A stretch of DNA of 64,000 nt, taken from assembly GCA_949840905.1 (NCBI GenBank), contig CATKXW010000005.1:1-64000 (forward strand). Direction: 5' to 3'. Origin of the DNA: an uncultured Eggerthellaceae bacterium. GTDB taxonomy: Bacteria; Actinomycetota; Coriobacteriia; Coriobacteriales; Eggerthellaceae. The notes beneath the pieces are model-generated. The model was not told the origin of the DNA and made no database searches. It worked only from the letters and a program-made list of their open reading frames with translations. Position 1 is the stretch's first letter, and each line of letters opens with the position of its first letter. Shown here in pieces: positions 8,942 to 19,670 of this stretch. Both the position numbers and the translations under genes were made by a program.

Positions 8942-9799
8942 CTATTCGCTGGCGTTCTCGTAGGCCTCGCGAAGACGGGCTATCTCTTCGGCGTAGCCTT
9001 GCAGGTCCTCTTGGGGCGTTTCGAGGAAGAAGGGGATGCCTTGCAGCTTCGGATGGTTCACGATGGCGGCGAGGGCAGCAAAGCCGATATGGCCTTCCCC
9101 GATGCGCTCGTGGCGATCCTTGTGGGCGCTGCGCGGGTTCTTCGAGTCGTTCAGATGGATGGCTCGTAGCCGATCCAGCCCGATAGTGCGGTCGAACTCT
9201 TCCAGCACGCCGTCCAGGTCGTCCACGATATCGTAGCCGGCCTCCCACACATGGCAGGTGTCGAGGCATACGCCCATGCGCTCCTGCTCGTTCACGCCGG
9301 CGATGATGGCGGCCAGCTCTTCGAAACCGCCGCCCACTTCCGACCCCTTCCCGGCCATGGTCTCCAACAGCACGGTGGTAGAGCCGCCCTTCAGCATGCA
9401 CTGGTTCAGGGCGTCGGTGATCTGGGCGATGGCGGTGTCGAGGGGCTGGCCCGTGGCGCTGCCCGGGTGCATGTTGTACAGCTGCCCCGGCGTCGATTCC
9501 ATGCGCATCATGTCGTCGGCCAGCGTGATACGAGCGAACTCCCGTGTCTCTTCCTTGGCCGAGCACGGGTTCAGCGTGTAGGGCGCATGAGCTAGGATGC
9601 GCTCGATGCCGTTTTCTGCGCAGAACTCGTGGAAGGCGGTCACATCGACGGGGTCGATGTCCTTGGCGCGGCCGCCGCGCGGGTTGCGCGTGAAGAACTG
9701 GAACGTGTTTCCGCCAAGGGCGAGCGCCTGTTGCGCCATGGCGAGGTAGCCTTTGGAAGAGGAGAGGTGGCACCCGATGGTGAGGTCGTCTCGTCCCAT
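8942..9799 (-). CDS. nfo: Deoxyribonuclease IV (AP endonuclease, Nfo family)
   Basis: 285 residues with the endonuclease IV TIM-barrel markers: GCHLSSSKG near the start, [75 protein letters not shown] and a terminal FFLETP. These supply the trinuclear zinc ligands. The enzyme cuts the backbone 5' of abasic sites in base-excision repair. The ATG at 9797-9799 has AGAAAGG upstream; the longer frame to 10171 runs antisense to typA and is not real. It is divergent from typA, with the intergenic region holding typA's leader. Confidence 0.96.
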   Translation of the reverse strand: MGRDDLTIGCHLSSSKGYLAMAQQALALGGNTFQFFTRNPRGGRAKDIDPVDVTAFHEFCAENGIERILAHAPYTLNPCSAKEETREFARITLADDMMRMESTPGQLYNMHPGSATGQPLDTAIAQITDALNQCMLKGGSTTVLLETMAGKGSEVGGGFEELAAIIAGVNEQERMGVCLDTCHVWEAGYDIVDDLDGVLEEFDRTIGLDRLRAIHLNDSKNPRSAHKDRHERIGEGHIGFAALAAIVNHPKLQGIPFFLETPQEDLQGYAEEIARLREAYENASE

Positions 9800-9827
9800 G
9801 TTGGATCGGCCTTTCTGCGTGGCTGTT

Positions 9828-9856
9828 TTGGTATGATGGGATGTCGCTATTATAAG
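9828..9856 (+). promoter_or_regulatory. Promoter of typA
   Basis: TTGGTA (9828-9833), a 17-bp spacer, and TATAAG (9851-9856). The predicted start near 9863 would put the leader hairpin (9865-9899) at the very 5' end of the message. Confidence 0.6.
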
Positions 9857-9864
9857 AGCAAGCA

Positions 9865-9948
9865 GATGCAACAGGGGGGTCAGTTCCCCCCGTTGCATCC
9901 CTTGAAACGTAACAGAAGATCTGACGCAGCAGGAGATCTGACCCCCTG
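9865..9948 (+). promoter_or_regulatory. Structured leader of typA with two alternative folds
   Basis: Hairpin 1 pairs GATGCAAC plus GGGGGG (9865-9879, one bulged A) with CCCCCC plus GTTGCATC (9886-9899). The G-rich strand and following TCAG (9872-9883) can instead pair with CTGACCCCCTG (9938-9948). The two folds exclude each other. AGATCT also occurs twice, at 9917-9922 and 9934-9939. This could be a temperature- or ribosome-sensitive leader, or an inserted repetitive palindrome. Confidence 0.5.
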
Positions 9949-9977
9949 CCGCATCGAGAGAGAGAAGCGCCCCGCCC

Positions 9978-11786
<1,809 letters not shown>

Positions 11787-11995
11787 CGGCCGCATCGCCT
11801 ATGGGCGGCCCGGCTGTCCAGGGGTGCACAGGGCCTCGCTACCGGAGGTCCTACCTGGCAAGATTGTGGGAAAATGGTGACGAACGGGTGACGGTTTTCC
11901 GTTCGGGCGCGCTGTGGGACAATAGGACGATATATTCGTGCGTTGACGGCGCTGAATAGAGCGCCTTTAGCAAGAACTAGAGGGAAGGCGACATC

Positions 11996-13267
11996 TTGAA
12001 GAGCACTATTCTGAAGACCATCGTGGCCGGCAGTCTTGCGGTCATGTGCCTGGGCGTCGCGACCGGCTGCAGCAGTACCGATGACAAGGGCCATACCGGC
12101 GGGGTGGCTGCTACCGTGAACGGCGTGGAGATCCCCGAAGACAAGGTCACCGATCGCGTGCAGCTCTATCGCGAGCAGCAGGACGTCACCAGCGAGAAAG
12201 CATGGGGCGAGTGGCTGGCAGAGTACAGCTACACGCCGCAGACCGTGCGCGAAGAGCTGCTGGATCCGCTGATCGAACAGGAAGTGCTGCGCCAGGAGGC
12301 CAGCGAGATGGGCATCGCCGTGGAAGAGTCCGAGATCGACGGCTACGTGCAGAAGATGCGCGACAACTACGAGTCCGATGAAGCCTGGCAGGAAGCCCTC
12401 GACCAAGTGGGCATGACCGTGGAGGAGTATCGCGAGAACATCGACATCGCGCTTCTGAAGCGCGGCGTGCAGGAGAAGCTGGCTGAGGAGAGCGGCGGCA
12501 TGACCGATGCTCTGGGCTACTTCAACGAGCACGCATCCGAGTTCCAGAATCTGCGTCGTTCTTCGCACATCCTGTTCGAGGAGGGCGACGAGGCCACGGC
12601 TCAGGATGTGCTGAACCGCATCAATTCCGGCGAGCTGAGCTTCGAGGACGCGGCATCGCAGTATTCCACCGATAGCGGCACCGCTGCCAAGCAGGGCGAT
12701 GTGGGCTACGGCGCTCCCATCAACTCCCTTATCACCGAATACACCGATGCTCTGGCCACCCTGAACGAGGGCCAGGTGAGCGGTCTGGTACCCAGCCAGT
12801 ACGGCATCCACATCATCAAGTGCACCGAGGTCTACAACCCGCCCGCCTCGCCGGCCTCTATCGACGAGCTGCCGAGCGAGATCGTGGAGTACGTGAACAC
12901 CCAGGTGGACAACGCCAACACGAGCGCCTATGACGAGTGGATGCAGGCCTCTCGTGATGAGCGCGAGATCGTCATCAACGATATGCCCGAGAACGTGCCG
13001 TACAACCTCGACATGAGCAAGTACCAGGACGAGGAGACCACCAACGCTGAGAACGCTGAGGGCACCGAGCAGCAAGAGGAGTTCGTGGAAGAGCTGGGCG
13101 CTGAGGAAGGCGCTGTGGATGCGGTGACTCAGGTGGACGAGCTTGCTCAGGGTGCCGAAGAGGGTGCGCAGCATATCGAGGAAGCGCAGGGTGCCGAGAA
13201 CACTGAGAACACCGAGAGCGCCGAGGGCACCGCGGGCACCGCGGGCGGAGATAACGCCCAAGGCTAA
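11996..13267 (+). CDS. Lipoprotein parvulin-type peptidyl-prolyl isomerase (PrsA/SurA-like)
   Basis: 423 residues starting at TTG (11996), with GAGGGAAGG ten bases upstream. A signal peptide ends in the lipobox VATGC (Cys25), so the mature protein is lipid-anchored outside. A SurA_N-like helical chaperone region (VNGVEIPEDKV to about residue 190) precedes the parvulin domain (RRSSHILFEEGDEATAQ through LVPSQYGIHIIKC, about residues 181-280). The last 90 residues are acidic and low in complexity (repeated Glu, Ala, Thr, Asn). It should help exported proteins fold. The hydrophilic tail probably extends into the wall. It stands alone, closed by the terminator at 13342. Confidence 0.93.
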   Translation: MKSTILKTIVAGSLAVMCLGVATGCSSTDDKGHTGGVAATVNGVEIPEDKVTDRVQLYREQQDVTSEKAWGEWLAEYSYTPQTVREELLDPLIEQEVLRQEASEMGIAVEESEIDGYVQKMRDNYESDEAWQEALDQVGMTVEEYRENIDIALLKRGVQEKLAEESGGMTDALGYFNEHASEFQNLRRSSHILFEEGDEATAQDVLNRINSGELSFEDAASQYSTDSGTAAKQGDVGYGAPINSLITEYTDALATLNEGQVSGLVPSQYGIHIIKCTEVYNPPASPASIDELPSEIVEYVNTQVDNANTSAYDEWMQASRDEREIVINDMPENVPYNLDMSKYQDEETTNAENAEGTEQQEEFVEELGAEEGAVDAVTQVDELAQGAEEGAQHIEEAQGAENTENTESAEGTAGTAGGDNAQG

Positions 13268-13341
13268 CCCGGACCTTCGCGCTTTGGTCTCGAACCGAAG
13301 AGGTGCGTTCTCTTCCTGACGCGAGAAGGGAGGGGACGCTT

Positions 13342-13385
13342 AACGGCCCGCATGAGGCGAAAGCGCCATCATGCGGGCCGTTTTG
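13342..13385 (+). terminator. Strong intrinsic terminator after the parvulin gene
   Basis: A 14-bp stem (13342-13355 with 13369-13382) is extended by an inner GGCG/CGCC stem, and TTTTGT follows. On the minus strand it has no U-run. Confidence 0.85.
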
Positions 13386-13393
13386 TAGATTCC

Positions 13394-13571
13394 ACCAGCC
13401 CCGCTCCATCGCCGGTAAGGATGAACCCACCTCAAAAAAAGGTGGGTGCTCGCAGTCCGCCTCCTGGCTTTCGTATCGACGGACACGAATCCCCATTCCG
13501 CGAACGATCTTGAGCTCCCTAGTGTTAAAACGTCGGTCCACCGCAAAATGCGGCGAGAAGCGGGGCCTGGT
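13394..13571 (-). ncRNA. Candidate structured RNA of about 180 nt with pairing ends (6S-like architecture)
   Basis: Read on the minus strand, the 5' end (13571-13559) pairs with the 3' end (13405-13394) through 12 bp with one bulged G (ACCA/GCCCCGCT with AGCGGGGC/TGGT). Inside are a CCGCA-TTTT-GCGG hairpin, a GTCCG...CGGAC stem and a perfect ACCCACC/GGTGGGT hairpin at 13425-13447. A promoter-like TTTTCA-16-TATACT (13603-13576) would start transcription at the first paired base. No convincing protein is encoded. Length and closed rod shape recall 6S RNA, but no conserved 6S sequence was recognised. One stretch resembles a cobalamin-riboswitch box (AAGCCAGGAGG), but the rest of that riboswitch is missing and no minus-strand gene follows. 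Confidence 0.4.
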
Positions 13572-13575
13572 TCAA

Positions 13576-13603
13576 AGTATAGGGAATCATGCCCACATGA
13601 AAA
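13576..13603 (-). promoter_or_regulatory. Promoter-like sequence for the candidate RNA
   Basis: On the minus strand TTTTCA (13603-13598) and TATACT (13581-13576) are 16 bp apart. The predicted start at about 13569 coincides with the first base of the closing stem. Confidence 0.4.
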
Positions 13604-13829
13604 GCCTTGACATTCCCGATAGTCGTTTCCGTCACCGAAGAGTTGCCAAAAACAAGTGTACGGATGCGATCTTGCGGGGTCGAGGGTCTATGTAGCGAAG
13701 GGCCGTCCCTGCGAGAGAGGGCGCAGCCATACGGGAGTCGCGAGCGCAGAGAGCCGCACCCCTGGACGAGGGCGCACGAAGCGCGCAGGTCTGGACGAGG
13801 CTGGCACGAAGCGCCCTAAGCACCCGAAG

Positions 13830-15809
13830 TTAGACGCCGAAGTGGTTGGTGCTGCCCGAGGAGCTGGAAGACGAGGGGCCGGTCGACACGATGATGGTGA
13901 CCGTCGAGCCTTCTGCTGCGGTGCCGCTGCTCGGGTTCTGGCTGATGACGTAGCCTGGCGTGACCGTCGGCGAGGACTGTTCCTCTACCTGCACCTCGAA
14001 GCCGGCACCGCGCAGGGTGCTAGTGGCTGTGGCGCGCGGGAAGTTCACCACGCTGGGAACCGTCACCTGCTCGGCACCGGCCGAGACCACGATGGTGACC
14101 GTGCTGCCCGCTTCAACACGGGTGCCGCTGCTCGGGTTCTGACTGATGACCTGGCCCTCCGGCACTTCAGAAGACTTCTGGGTGGTCACTTCCACTTTTA
14201 GCTTCGCATCGGTGATGGTCGACTGGGCGGTGCCCGAGGACTTGCCCGTCACGTTGGGCACGGTGACGCTCTCGGCACCCAGCGAGAACACGCATTCGAT
14301 GACCGAGCCTTTGGGGGCGCGGCTGCCGCTGGTGGGCTGCTGGCTGATGATGTAATTCGGCTCCAGGTCCTCGGAGTACTCACCGGTGGAGGCGCTCATG
14401 ATGAACCCGTTCTCCGTGGCGATCTGTTTTGCCTGGTCGACGGTCTTGTTGCGCAGGTCGGGCACGGTGCCTTGCTCGGTGCCCTGGGAGATGGTCAGGC
14501 TCACCTTCGAGCCCTCTTCCGCCTTCAAGCTGCCAAGGGGCACCTGGCTGATGACACGGCCCTCTTCCACGTTAGCATCGTAGACGCTATCGGTCACTTC
14601 CGCGACGAAGCCGGCATCTTCCAGTATCTTCGTGGCTTCGGCCAAGGTCTTGCCCGTGACGTCGGGGACCGTAGCCCCTCCGGCGAGGTTGAAATAGGCG
14701 AACGCGCCGCCTGCCACCAAGGCCAGCACCAGCAGCACGATCAGGACGATCTTTCCCGCAGGGCTCTTCTTCTTGCCGTGGTTGCCAGCGCGATAGGTGG
14801 AGCCGCCACCGCTGTTGCTGCCACTGTAACCGCTGTTGGTGCCGTCGAGGGCAGGCAGCGTTTGGGTGGCGTCGATCATGGGAGGTGGGATGACCGCCGG
14901 CATGACGCGGGTCTGAGCCTCGGTGAAGCCGGGGCCGGGCACCGCGCCCATGGCCATGGCGCTGCCGAAGGGGCGGCCGGCCAAGTAATCGGCTAGAGCC
15001 ATGCGCATGTCGTTGGCGGTAGCGAAGCGCAGGTTCGGCTCCTTCTCCAACGCTGTCATGATGATGGTCTCAAGGTCGGGATCGATATCAGGGTTGACCT
15101 CGCGCGGCAGGGGCGGGAAGTCGTTGACCTGCTTGAGCGCCACGGACACAGCATCGGGTCCGTCGAAGGGCAGCGTGCCGGTGGCAGCTTCATAGAGCAC
15201 GATGCCGAGGGAGTAGATGTCGCTCGCCGAGGTGAGCTCCATGCCCTGGGCCTGCTCGGGGGAGATATAGTGGGCCGTGCCGAGCACCGAGCTGGTGCGC
15301 TGGGCCACGGAGTTCTTCGCCCGCGCGATGCCGAAGTCCATCACCTTCACGTTGCCATCGGGCTGCACCATGATGTTCTGTGGCTTGATGTCGCGATGGA
15401 TGATGTCCTGGTTGTGGGCTACGGTGAGCGCCTGGCACACTTGCATGCCGATCTCGGCCACTTTGCGCTGGTTGATCGCGCCGCGCTGTTGGATGGCGGT
15501 CTTCAGGTCGCTGCCGCGCACGAATTCCATGACGATATAGTAGGTCTCGTCGTCGGTGCCCCAGTCGTACACGTTCACGATATAGGGGCTCTGCAGGTTG
15601 GCCGCAGCAGCGGCTTCCTGGCGGAAACGCTGGGTGAAGTTGGGGTCGGCGGCGTATTGCGGCAGCATCACCTTCACCGCCACCGAACGACCGAGCACGT
15701 TATCCTGGGCGCGGTAGACCTCAGCCATGCCACCGATGCCGATGCGGTCGTTTATCTGGTAGCGATTGTTGAAGATCCTACCGGTCATAGGTCCGTGCTG
15801 AGCCGCCAC
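13830..15809 (-). CDS. pknB: Serine/threonine protein kinase with four PASTA domains (PknB/PrkC type)
   Basis: 659 residues. The kinase domain (about 15-285) has the Gly loop GIGGMAEVYRA, the VAVK lysine, HRDIKPQNIMV, the DFG motif in MDFGIARAK and GTAHYISPEQAQG. A low-complexity linker, one transmembrane helix (about 348-372, VLIVLLVLALVAGG) and four extracellular PASTA repeats follow, then a Ser-rich tail. Such kinases sense muropeptides or lipid II and phosphorylate division and cell-wall proteins, including FHA proteins. I prefer the GTG at 15807-15809 (AGGGAG six bases upstream) over the ATG seven codons later, which has no site. It is separated from the rest of its usual cluster by about 1.1 kb that contains a repeat element. 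Confidence 0.95.
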   Translation of the reverse strand: MAAQHGPMTGRIFNNRYQINDRIGIGGMAEVYRAQDNVLGRSVAVKVMLPQYAADPNFTQRFRQEAAAAANLQSPYIVNVYDWGTDDETYYIVMEFVRGSDLKTAIQQRGAINQRKVAEIGMQVCQALTVAHNQDIIHRDIKPQNIMVQPDGNVKVMDFGIARAKNSVAQRTSSVLGTAHYISPEQAQGMELTSASDIYSLGIVLYEAATGTLPFDGPDAVSVALKQVNDFPPLPREVNPDIDPDLETIIMTALEKEPNLRFATANDMRMALADYLAGRPFGSAMAMGAVPGPGFTEAQTRVMPAVIPPPMIDATQTLPALDGTNSGYSGSNSGGGSTYRAGNHGKKKSPAGKIVLIVLLVLALVAGGAFAYFNLAGGATVPDVTGKTLAEATKILEDAGFVAEVTDSVYDANVEEGRVISQVPLGSLKAEEGSKVSLTISQGTEQGTVPDLRNKTVDQAKQIATENGFIMSASTGEYSEDLEPNYIISQQPTSGSRAPKGSVIECVFSLGAESVTVPNVTGKSSGTAQSTITDAKLKVEVTTQKSSEVPEGQVISQNPSSGTRVEAGSTVTIVVSAGAEQVTVPSVVNFPRATATSTLRGAGFEVQVEEQSSPTVTPGYVISQNPSSGTAAEGSTVTIIVSTGPSSSSSSGSTNHFGV

Positions 15810-16886
15810 GAAAGTCTCCCTCTGGTCACACTTCTGCTGCGTTTCGGTTGCGGGTAAATGCGAGTAGCGTATAGCTTCCTCTATTCTAGCGGATATGCTG
15901 CTGTTTCGGTACGACGATCCCGCCTCATCGCCTACGAACATCCGCCCCTCGGCCCACTGCCCAAGACGGACGATCGGCTAGCAGGCGTGCGCAGGCCACA
16001 AGCGCTCTCGGTCGATCCGAGAACCATGGATGGCTCGGGCCGTGCTTATCTTCTTGGTACGAAGAGCGCACGAGAGGTCGTCGCCGAACTTGGTATCAGC
16101 ATTGCCGCCTTCCACCGACGCCTCAAAAGCGCTTCTCCGACCACCGTGCTCTTTGAGAAAGCGAGAGCTGACTTGCCTCGGATGCTTCGGTGAATCGAAG
16201 CACCGAATAGGTCTTCCTCGTTCGGTGGGCATCTTATAGAGCAAGGAGCTTGCGTGCGGGAGAGCCTTCATTCATGGATCGAGGCATCTTTTTGGCCGAA
16301 AATGGTATTTGAGATCGACCAGGATCACCGGAGTTATAGCCGGGAGGTCGCTTTCGGTTTGACGAAGGGCTACGAAGATCGATTCTTGAGCGATCCGGTG
16401 CAAATTTTGGGAGTTTTGTACAAAAAAGGACTGAAAAATATGAAGGATCGCGCTCAGGTCTGTTGGCGATCGAATAAAAGGCCTGGTCGTGATCTGTAGG
16501 TAACTCGCTCTATCGACTCGAAATGTACAAAACTCCCAAAATTTGCACCAGTTGTCAAAAAACCCGGAAAAGAAGAACTGACCTGCGCTCCGAAACGCGC
16601 TTCAGAGGAGATTCCGCTGCAGCTCTCATATATTGAAACCTTTGTGAGCCATGAAGTTCGGACTTGTCGGCGCGTGTTGGCGCCTCTGTTCGAGGGCGCT
16701 TCTAGGTCGAATAGGTCGAATGCTCACGGCCCAGAAACATGCTCATGGCCAGAAGCCCAGAAACGCTCCTCGATTTCTTTATCTCAAGATGAGGCAGGGA
16801 GAACGAAGAGCGCGAAGAGTGAAGCTTCAAAGGGAGCTGCGCGGGGGCTGAGGTGTTCTCGCGCCTGCAGCAGTCCTACAGTAGTC
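15810..16886. other. 1.08-kb gap in the cell-wall cluster, no convincing gene
   Basis: Short frames here (for example 15858-16193 plus, 16644-16895 plus) lack ribosome sites and recognisable domains. The region holds one copy of the 153-bp inverted-repeat element (16397-16549), and at 16869-16893 a tandem TCCTACAGTAG repeat overlapping the last codons of the fusion gene. It looks like an insertion-prone spacer. Confidence 0.6.
16397..16549 (-). mobile_element. 153-bp element with 26-bp terminal inverted repeats, copy A
   Basis: The left end (16397-16422, GGTGCAAATTTT...TTTTGTACA) is a perfect inverted copy of the right end (16524-16549). The interior is 101 bp. Read on the minus strand it carries CGACCAGGCCTTTT at the same offset as copy C, so A and C lie in opposite orientation. 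No target-site duplication or protein is visible. It behaves like a MITE or a dispersed RNA-hairpin repeat. Confidence 0.8.
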
Positions 16887-19670
16887 CTACAGTAGTCCCT
16901 GGACCGAGAGGGCTTCGCGCATGACCTCGCGGGCGCGGGTGGTGGCAGAGATCTCTTTGCCAGCTTCTTCGAGGGCAAGGGCGACCACGACGCGGGGCTT
17001 GTCGGCGGGAGCGACTCCCACGAACCAGCTGTCGTCGGCGTCCTTGATGCGCTCGGCGGTGCCGGTCTTGCCGGCCACCTCGATGCCGCGGATGGCGGCG
17101 TCGGTGCCGGTACCGCTGGTGACCACGCCCTTCATGCACGCCATCACGCGGTCGGCCGTCTCTTCGCTGACCGCCTGCATCAGCTTCGAAGGCGAGGCAT
17201 GGTAGCTGCGCTCGCCGGTGGCGTTGTAGATGCTGTCGACCAAATACGGCTGCATGATGGTGCCCTTGTTCGCCAGCGCGGCACCCACCATGGCCATCTC
17301 CAGCACTGTGGCCTGCGGCCCTGCTGGGCTCGCATGCATGCCTACCGGCTCGCCAGCGGCCGCCCAGGCCGTCTCCCATTCTGTCATCTCATCAGGGTCG
17401 GGCATGAGCGATTCGGAGAGCGGGATGTCGAAGGTGATCTGCTTGTTGAACCCGAAGCGGTCGGCACCGGCCACGAGTCGCTCGGGTCCCATGAGCGCGC
17501 CCAGCTGGCCGAACACGGTATTGGAGGACAGCTCGAAGGCGCGCTTCAGGGTGATGTTGCCATAGGCATAGTCGCCGAAGTTGTTCACTGGCGCGTTGCC
17601 GATGTCCATGGTGCCTGGAGAGTTGAAGCGCGAGCTCTCCTCGGCCACGCCGTCCTCGAACGCGGTGGCCAGGGTCACCATCTTGAACGTGGAGCCTGGC
17701 GGATAGACCGCCTGGGTGGCGCGGTTGTACAGCTCGGCAGAGCTGAGGGAGTCGGGGCCCTCTTCGGCGGCCTGGGCGATGAGCTCTTCGATGTCGGCCG
17801 CATCGTAGGTGGGCGAGGACGCGAGCGCGAGCACCGCGCCAGTCTCAGGATCGAGCACCACGCACGCGCCGCTGTACCCTTCTAGGGCCTTCTGCGCCGC
17901 CTGTTGGATCTTGCTGTTGAGGGTGAGGGTGACGTCGTTGCCGGCCGACTTCACGCCTGCCAGCGAGTCGATCACATCGGCCCAACTGGCGAAGTTCCGC
18001 TCGCCCTTCAGCGTGTCGTTATAGGTGGCCTCGATGCCGGCCGTTCCGTAGCGCTCCGAGGCGTAGCCCACCACGTGCGCTGCCAGGTCACCCGCGGGAT
18101 ATTCTCGCTCGTAAGTGCCATCTTCGGTGCGCGCCGACTGCGCCAACACCGTGCCGTCGTAGGTGGATATGGTGCCGCGCTCGCTCTCCGCTTCTCGCGC
18201 GATGGTGTGGTTGTTCTGGGGCATGGCTTTGTATGCGTCGGCGTTGATGACCATGATGTAGGTGAGATTCGCCACCAGAAGCGCGAACAGCAGCGAGAAC
18301 ATCAAGAGGATGTTCGTCAGGCGCTTGCCCAGCGACACGCGGCCCAGCACGCTGTTCAGCACCGAGTGGGCCGAGAACACGCTGGTGGCGGATGTCATCT
18401 CCGTTTCCACGCCGGTGCCCTCGTCGCCGGCGCGCAGCAGCAGGCCCACGATGATGAAGCCGGCCAGCATGGCTGTACCGCCTTGGCTGACGAAGGGCAG
18501 CGTGATGCCGGTAAGGGGGATGAGGCGGGTAACGCCGCCCACGATGATGAACGCTTGCAGCACGATGATCGAGGTGAGGCCCGTGGCTGCGAAGGAGCTG
18601 ACATCCGATTTCGCTCGTGCGGCGGTCACGATGCCGCGGATGGCGAAGCACAGATACAGCAGCAGCATGCCGGCACCGCCGAGCAGGCCGGTCTCCTCAC
18701 CGATGGCCGCGAAGATGAAGTCCGACTCCACCACGGGGATCATGTCGGCGAGGCCGCGCCCTATGCCTACGCCGAACAGGCCGCCGTCGGCCAGCGAGAA
18801 GATGGTCTGTACCAGCTGATAGCCGGTATCGGCCGCATCGGCGAAGGGGTCGAGCCAGGTGTCGACGCGAACCTGCACATGGCTGAAGAACGCCCACAGC
18901 ACCACCGCGCCGATGGCCGCCAGCGCTAGGCCGGCGATCACGTAGAACTTCTTGCCCGTAGCCACGTATAGCATGACCAAGAAGACGAAGAAGAACACCA
19001 GAGCCGAGCCCAGGTCCTTCTCGAACACGACGATGACGAAGGCCAACGCCCACATGAACAAAAGCGGCAACAGCGTTTGCAGCGAAGGCAGGTGCACAGG
19101 CCCCACCTTCCAGGTGAAAACCGACAGCATCTCGCGGTTCTGGGCCAGATATCCGGCGAGGAACAGCACGATGAGTATCTTCGCCAGCTCGCCCGGTTGC
19201 ACGGAGAAACCGGCGATGGACAGCCAGATGCGGCTGCCGTATATCTCCTGGCCGATGCCTGGCACCAGCGGCGAGAGCAGCAGCAGCACGCCGGCGATCA
19301 TGATGGTGTATTTGTAGTGCGACAGCTTGTCGAGGTTGCGCACTATCAGCAATATCAGCACCATGACGGCGATGCCGAGGTATAGCCACATGAGCTGCCG
19401 TACGGCCAGGTCCGGTGCTAATCGGGTGATGAATGCGATGCCGATGCCCGAGAGCGCGAAGCTGATGGGCAGTAGCGCCGGGTCGGCGTTGGGCGCCAGC
19501 TTGCGGATGGCGAGGTGCGCGATGATGAACGCGCAGAAGATGCCGATGGGCACGCCCAAGGTGGTGAACGAGAGGGCTGCCCCGCCGGTGGTGACCAGCA
19601 TGGCGAACAGCACGATGACGAGCGGGGCTGCGATGCACAGCAGCAAAAGCTCGATGCCGCGGCGCGTCAC
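16887..19670 (-). CDS. Fused FtsW/RodA-type glycosyltransferase and class B penicillin-binding protein
   Basis: 927 residues carry two proteins usually encoded by separate genes. Residues 1 to about 420 are a SEDS polytopic domain (FtsW/RodA), with GQEIYGSRIWLSIAGFSVQPGE, FEKDLGSALVFF and LPFVSQGGTAML. A new transmembrane segment near 445-470 begins the class B transpeptidase, with PPGSTFKMVT (Ser660), SSN (715-717) and KTGT (868-871). The SEDS part polymerises glycan from lipid II and the PBP part crosslinks it. Its start overlaps the phosphatase end by 4 bp. In other Actinobacteria rodA and pbpA are adjacent in the same cluster, so this is a gene fusion of neighbours. No in-frame stop or frameshift occurs at the junction. 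Confidence 0.95.
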   Translation of the reverse strand: MTRRGIELLLLCIAAPLVIVLFAMLVTTGGAALSFTTLGVPIGIFCAFIIAHLAIRKLAPNADPALLPISFALSGIGIAFITRLAPDLAVRQLMWLYLGIAVMVLILLIVRNLDKLSHYKYTIMIAGVLLLLSPLVPGIGQEIYGSRIWLSIAGFSVQPGELAKILIVLFLAGYLAQNREMLSVFTWKVGPVHLPSLQTLLPLLFMWALAFVIVVFEKDLGSALVFFFVFLVMLYVATGKKFYVIAGLALAAIGAVVLWAFFSHVQVRVDTWLDPFADAADTGYQLVQTIFSLADGGLFGVGIGRGLADMIPVVESDFIFAAIGEETGLLGGAGMLLLYLCFAIRGIVTAARAKSDVSSFAATGLTSIIVLQAFIIVGGVTRLIPLTGITLPFVSQGGTAMLAGFIIVGLLLRAGDEGTGVETEMTSATSVFSAHSVLNSVLGRVSLGKRLTNILLMFSLLFALLVANLTYIMVINADAYKAMPQNNHTIAREAESERGTISTYDGTVLAQSARTEDGTYEREYPAGDLAAHVVGYASERYGTAGIEATYNDTLKGERNFASWADVIDSLAGVKSAGNDVTLTLNSKIQQAAQKALEGYSGACVVLDPETGAVLALASSPTYDAADIEELIAQAAEEGPDSLSSAELYNRATQAVYPPGSTFKMVTLATAFEDGVAEESSRFNSPGTMDIGNAPVNNFGDYAYGNITLKRAFELSSNTVFGQLGALMGPERLVAGADRFGFNKQITFDIPLSESLMPDPDEMTEWETAWAAAGEPVGMHASPAGPQATVLEMAMVGAALANKGTIMQPYLVDSIYNATGERSYHASPSKLMQAVSEETADRVMACMKGVVTSGTGTDAAIRGIEVAGKTGTAERIKDADDSWFVGVAPADKPRVVVALALEEAGKEISATTRAREVMREALSVQGLL

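Noticed and set aside
13430-13500. Cobalamin riboswitch-like box on the minus strand (AAGCCAGGAGG)
   Set aside because: The other conserved riboswitch cores are absent and no minus-strand gene follows.
15858-16193. 111-codon frame with a helix-turn-helix-like AREVVAELGISIAAFHRRLK
   Set aside because: There is no ribosome site and no domain beyond the short stretch; it may be a gene relic.
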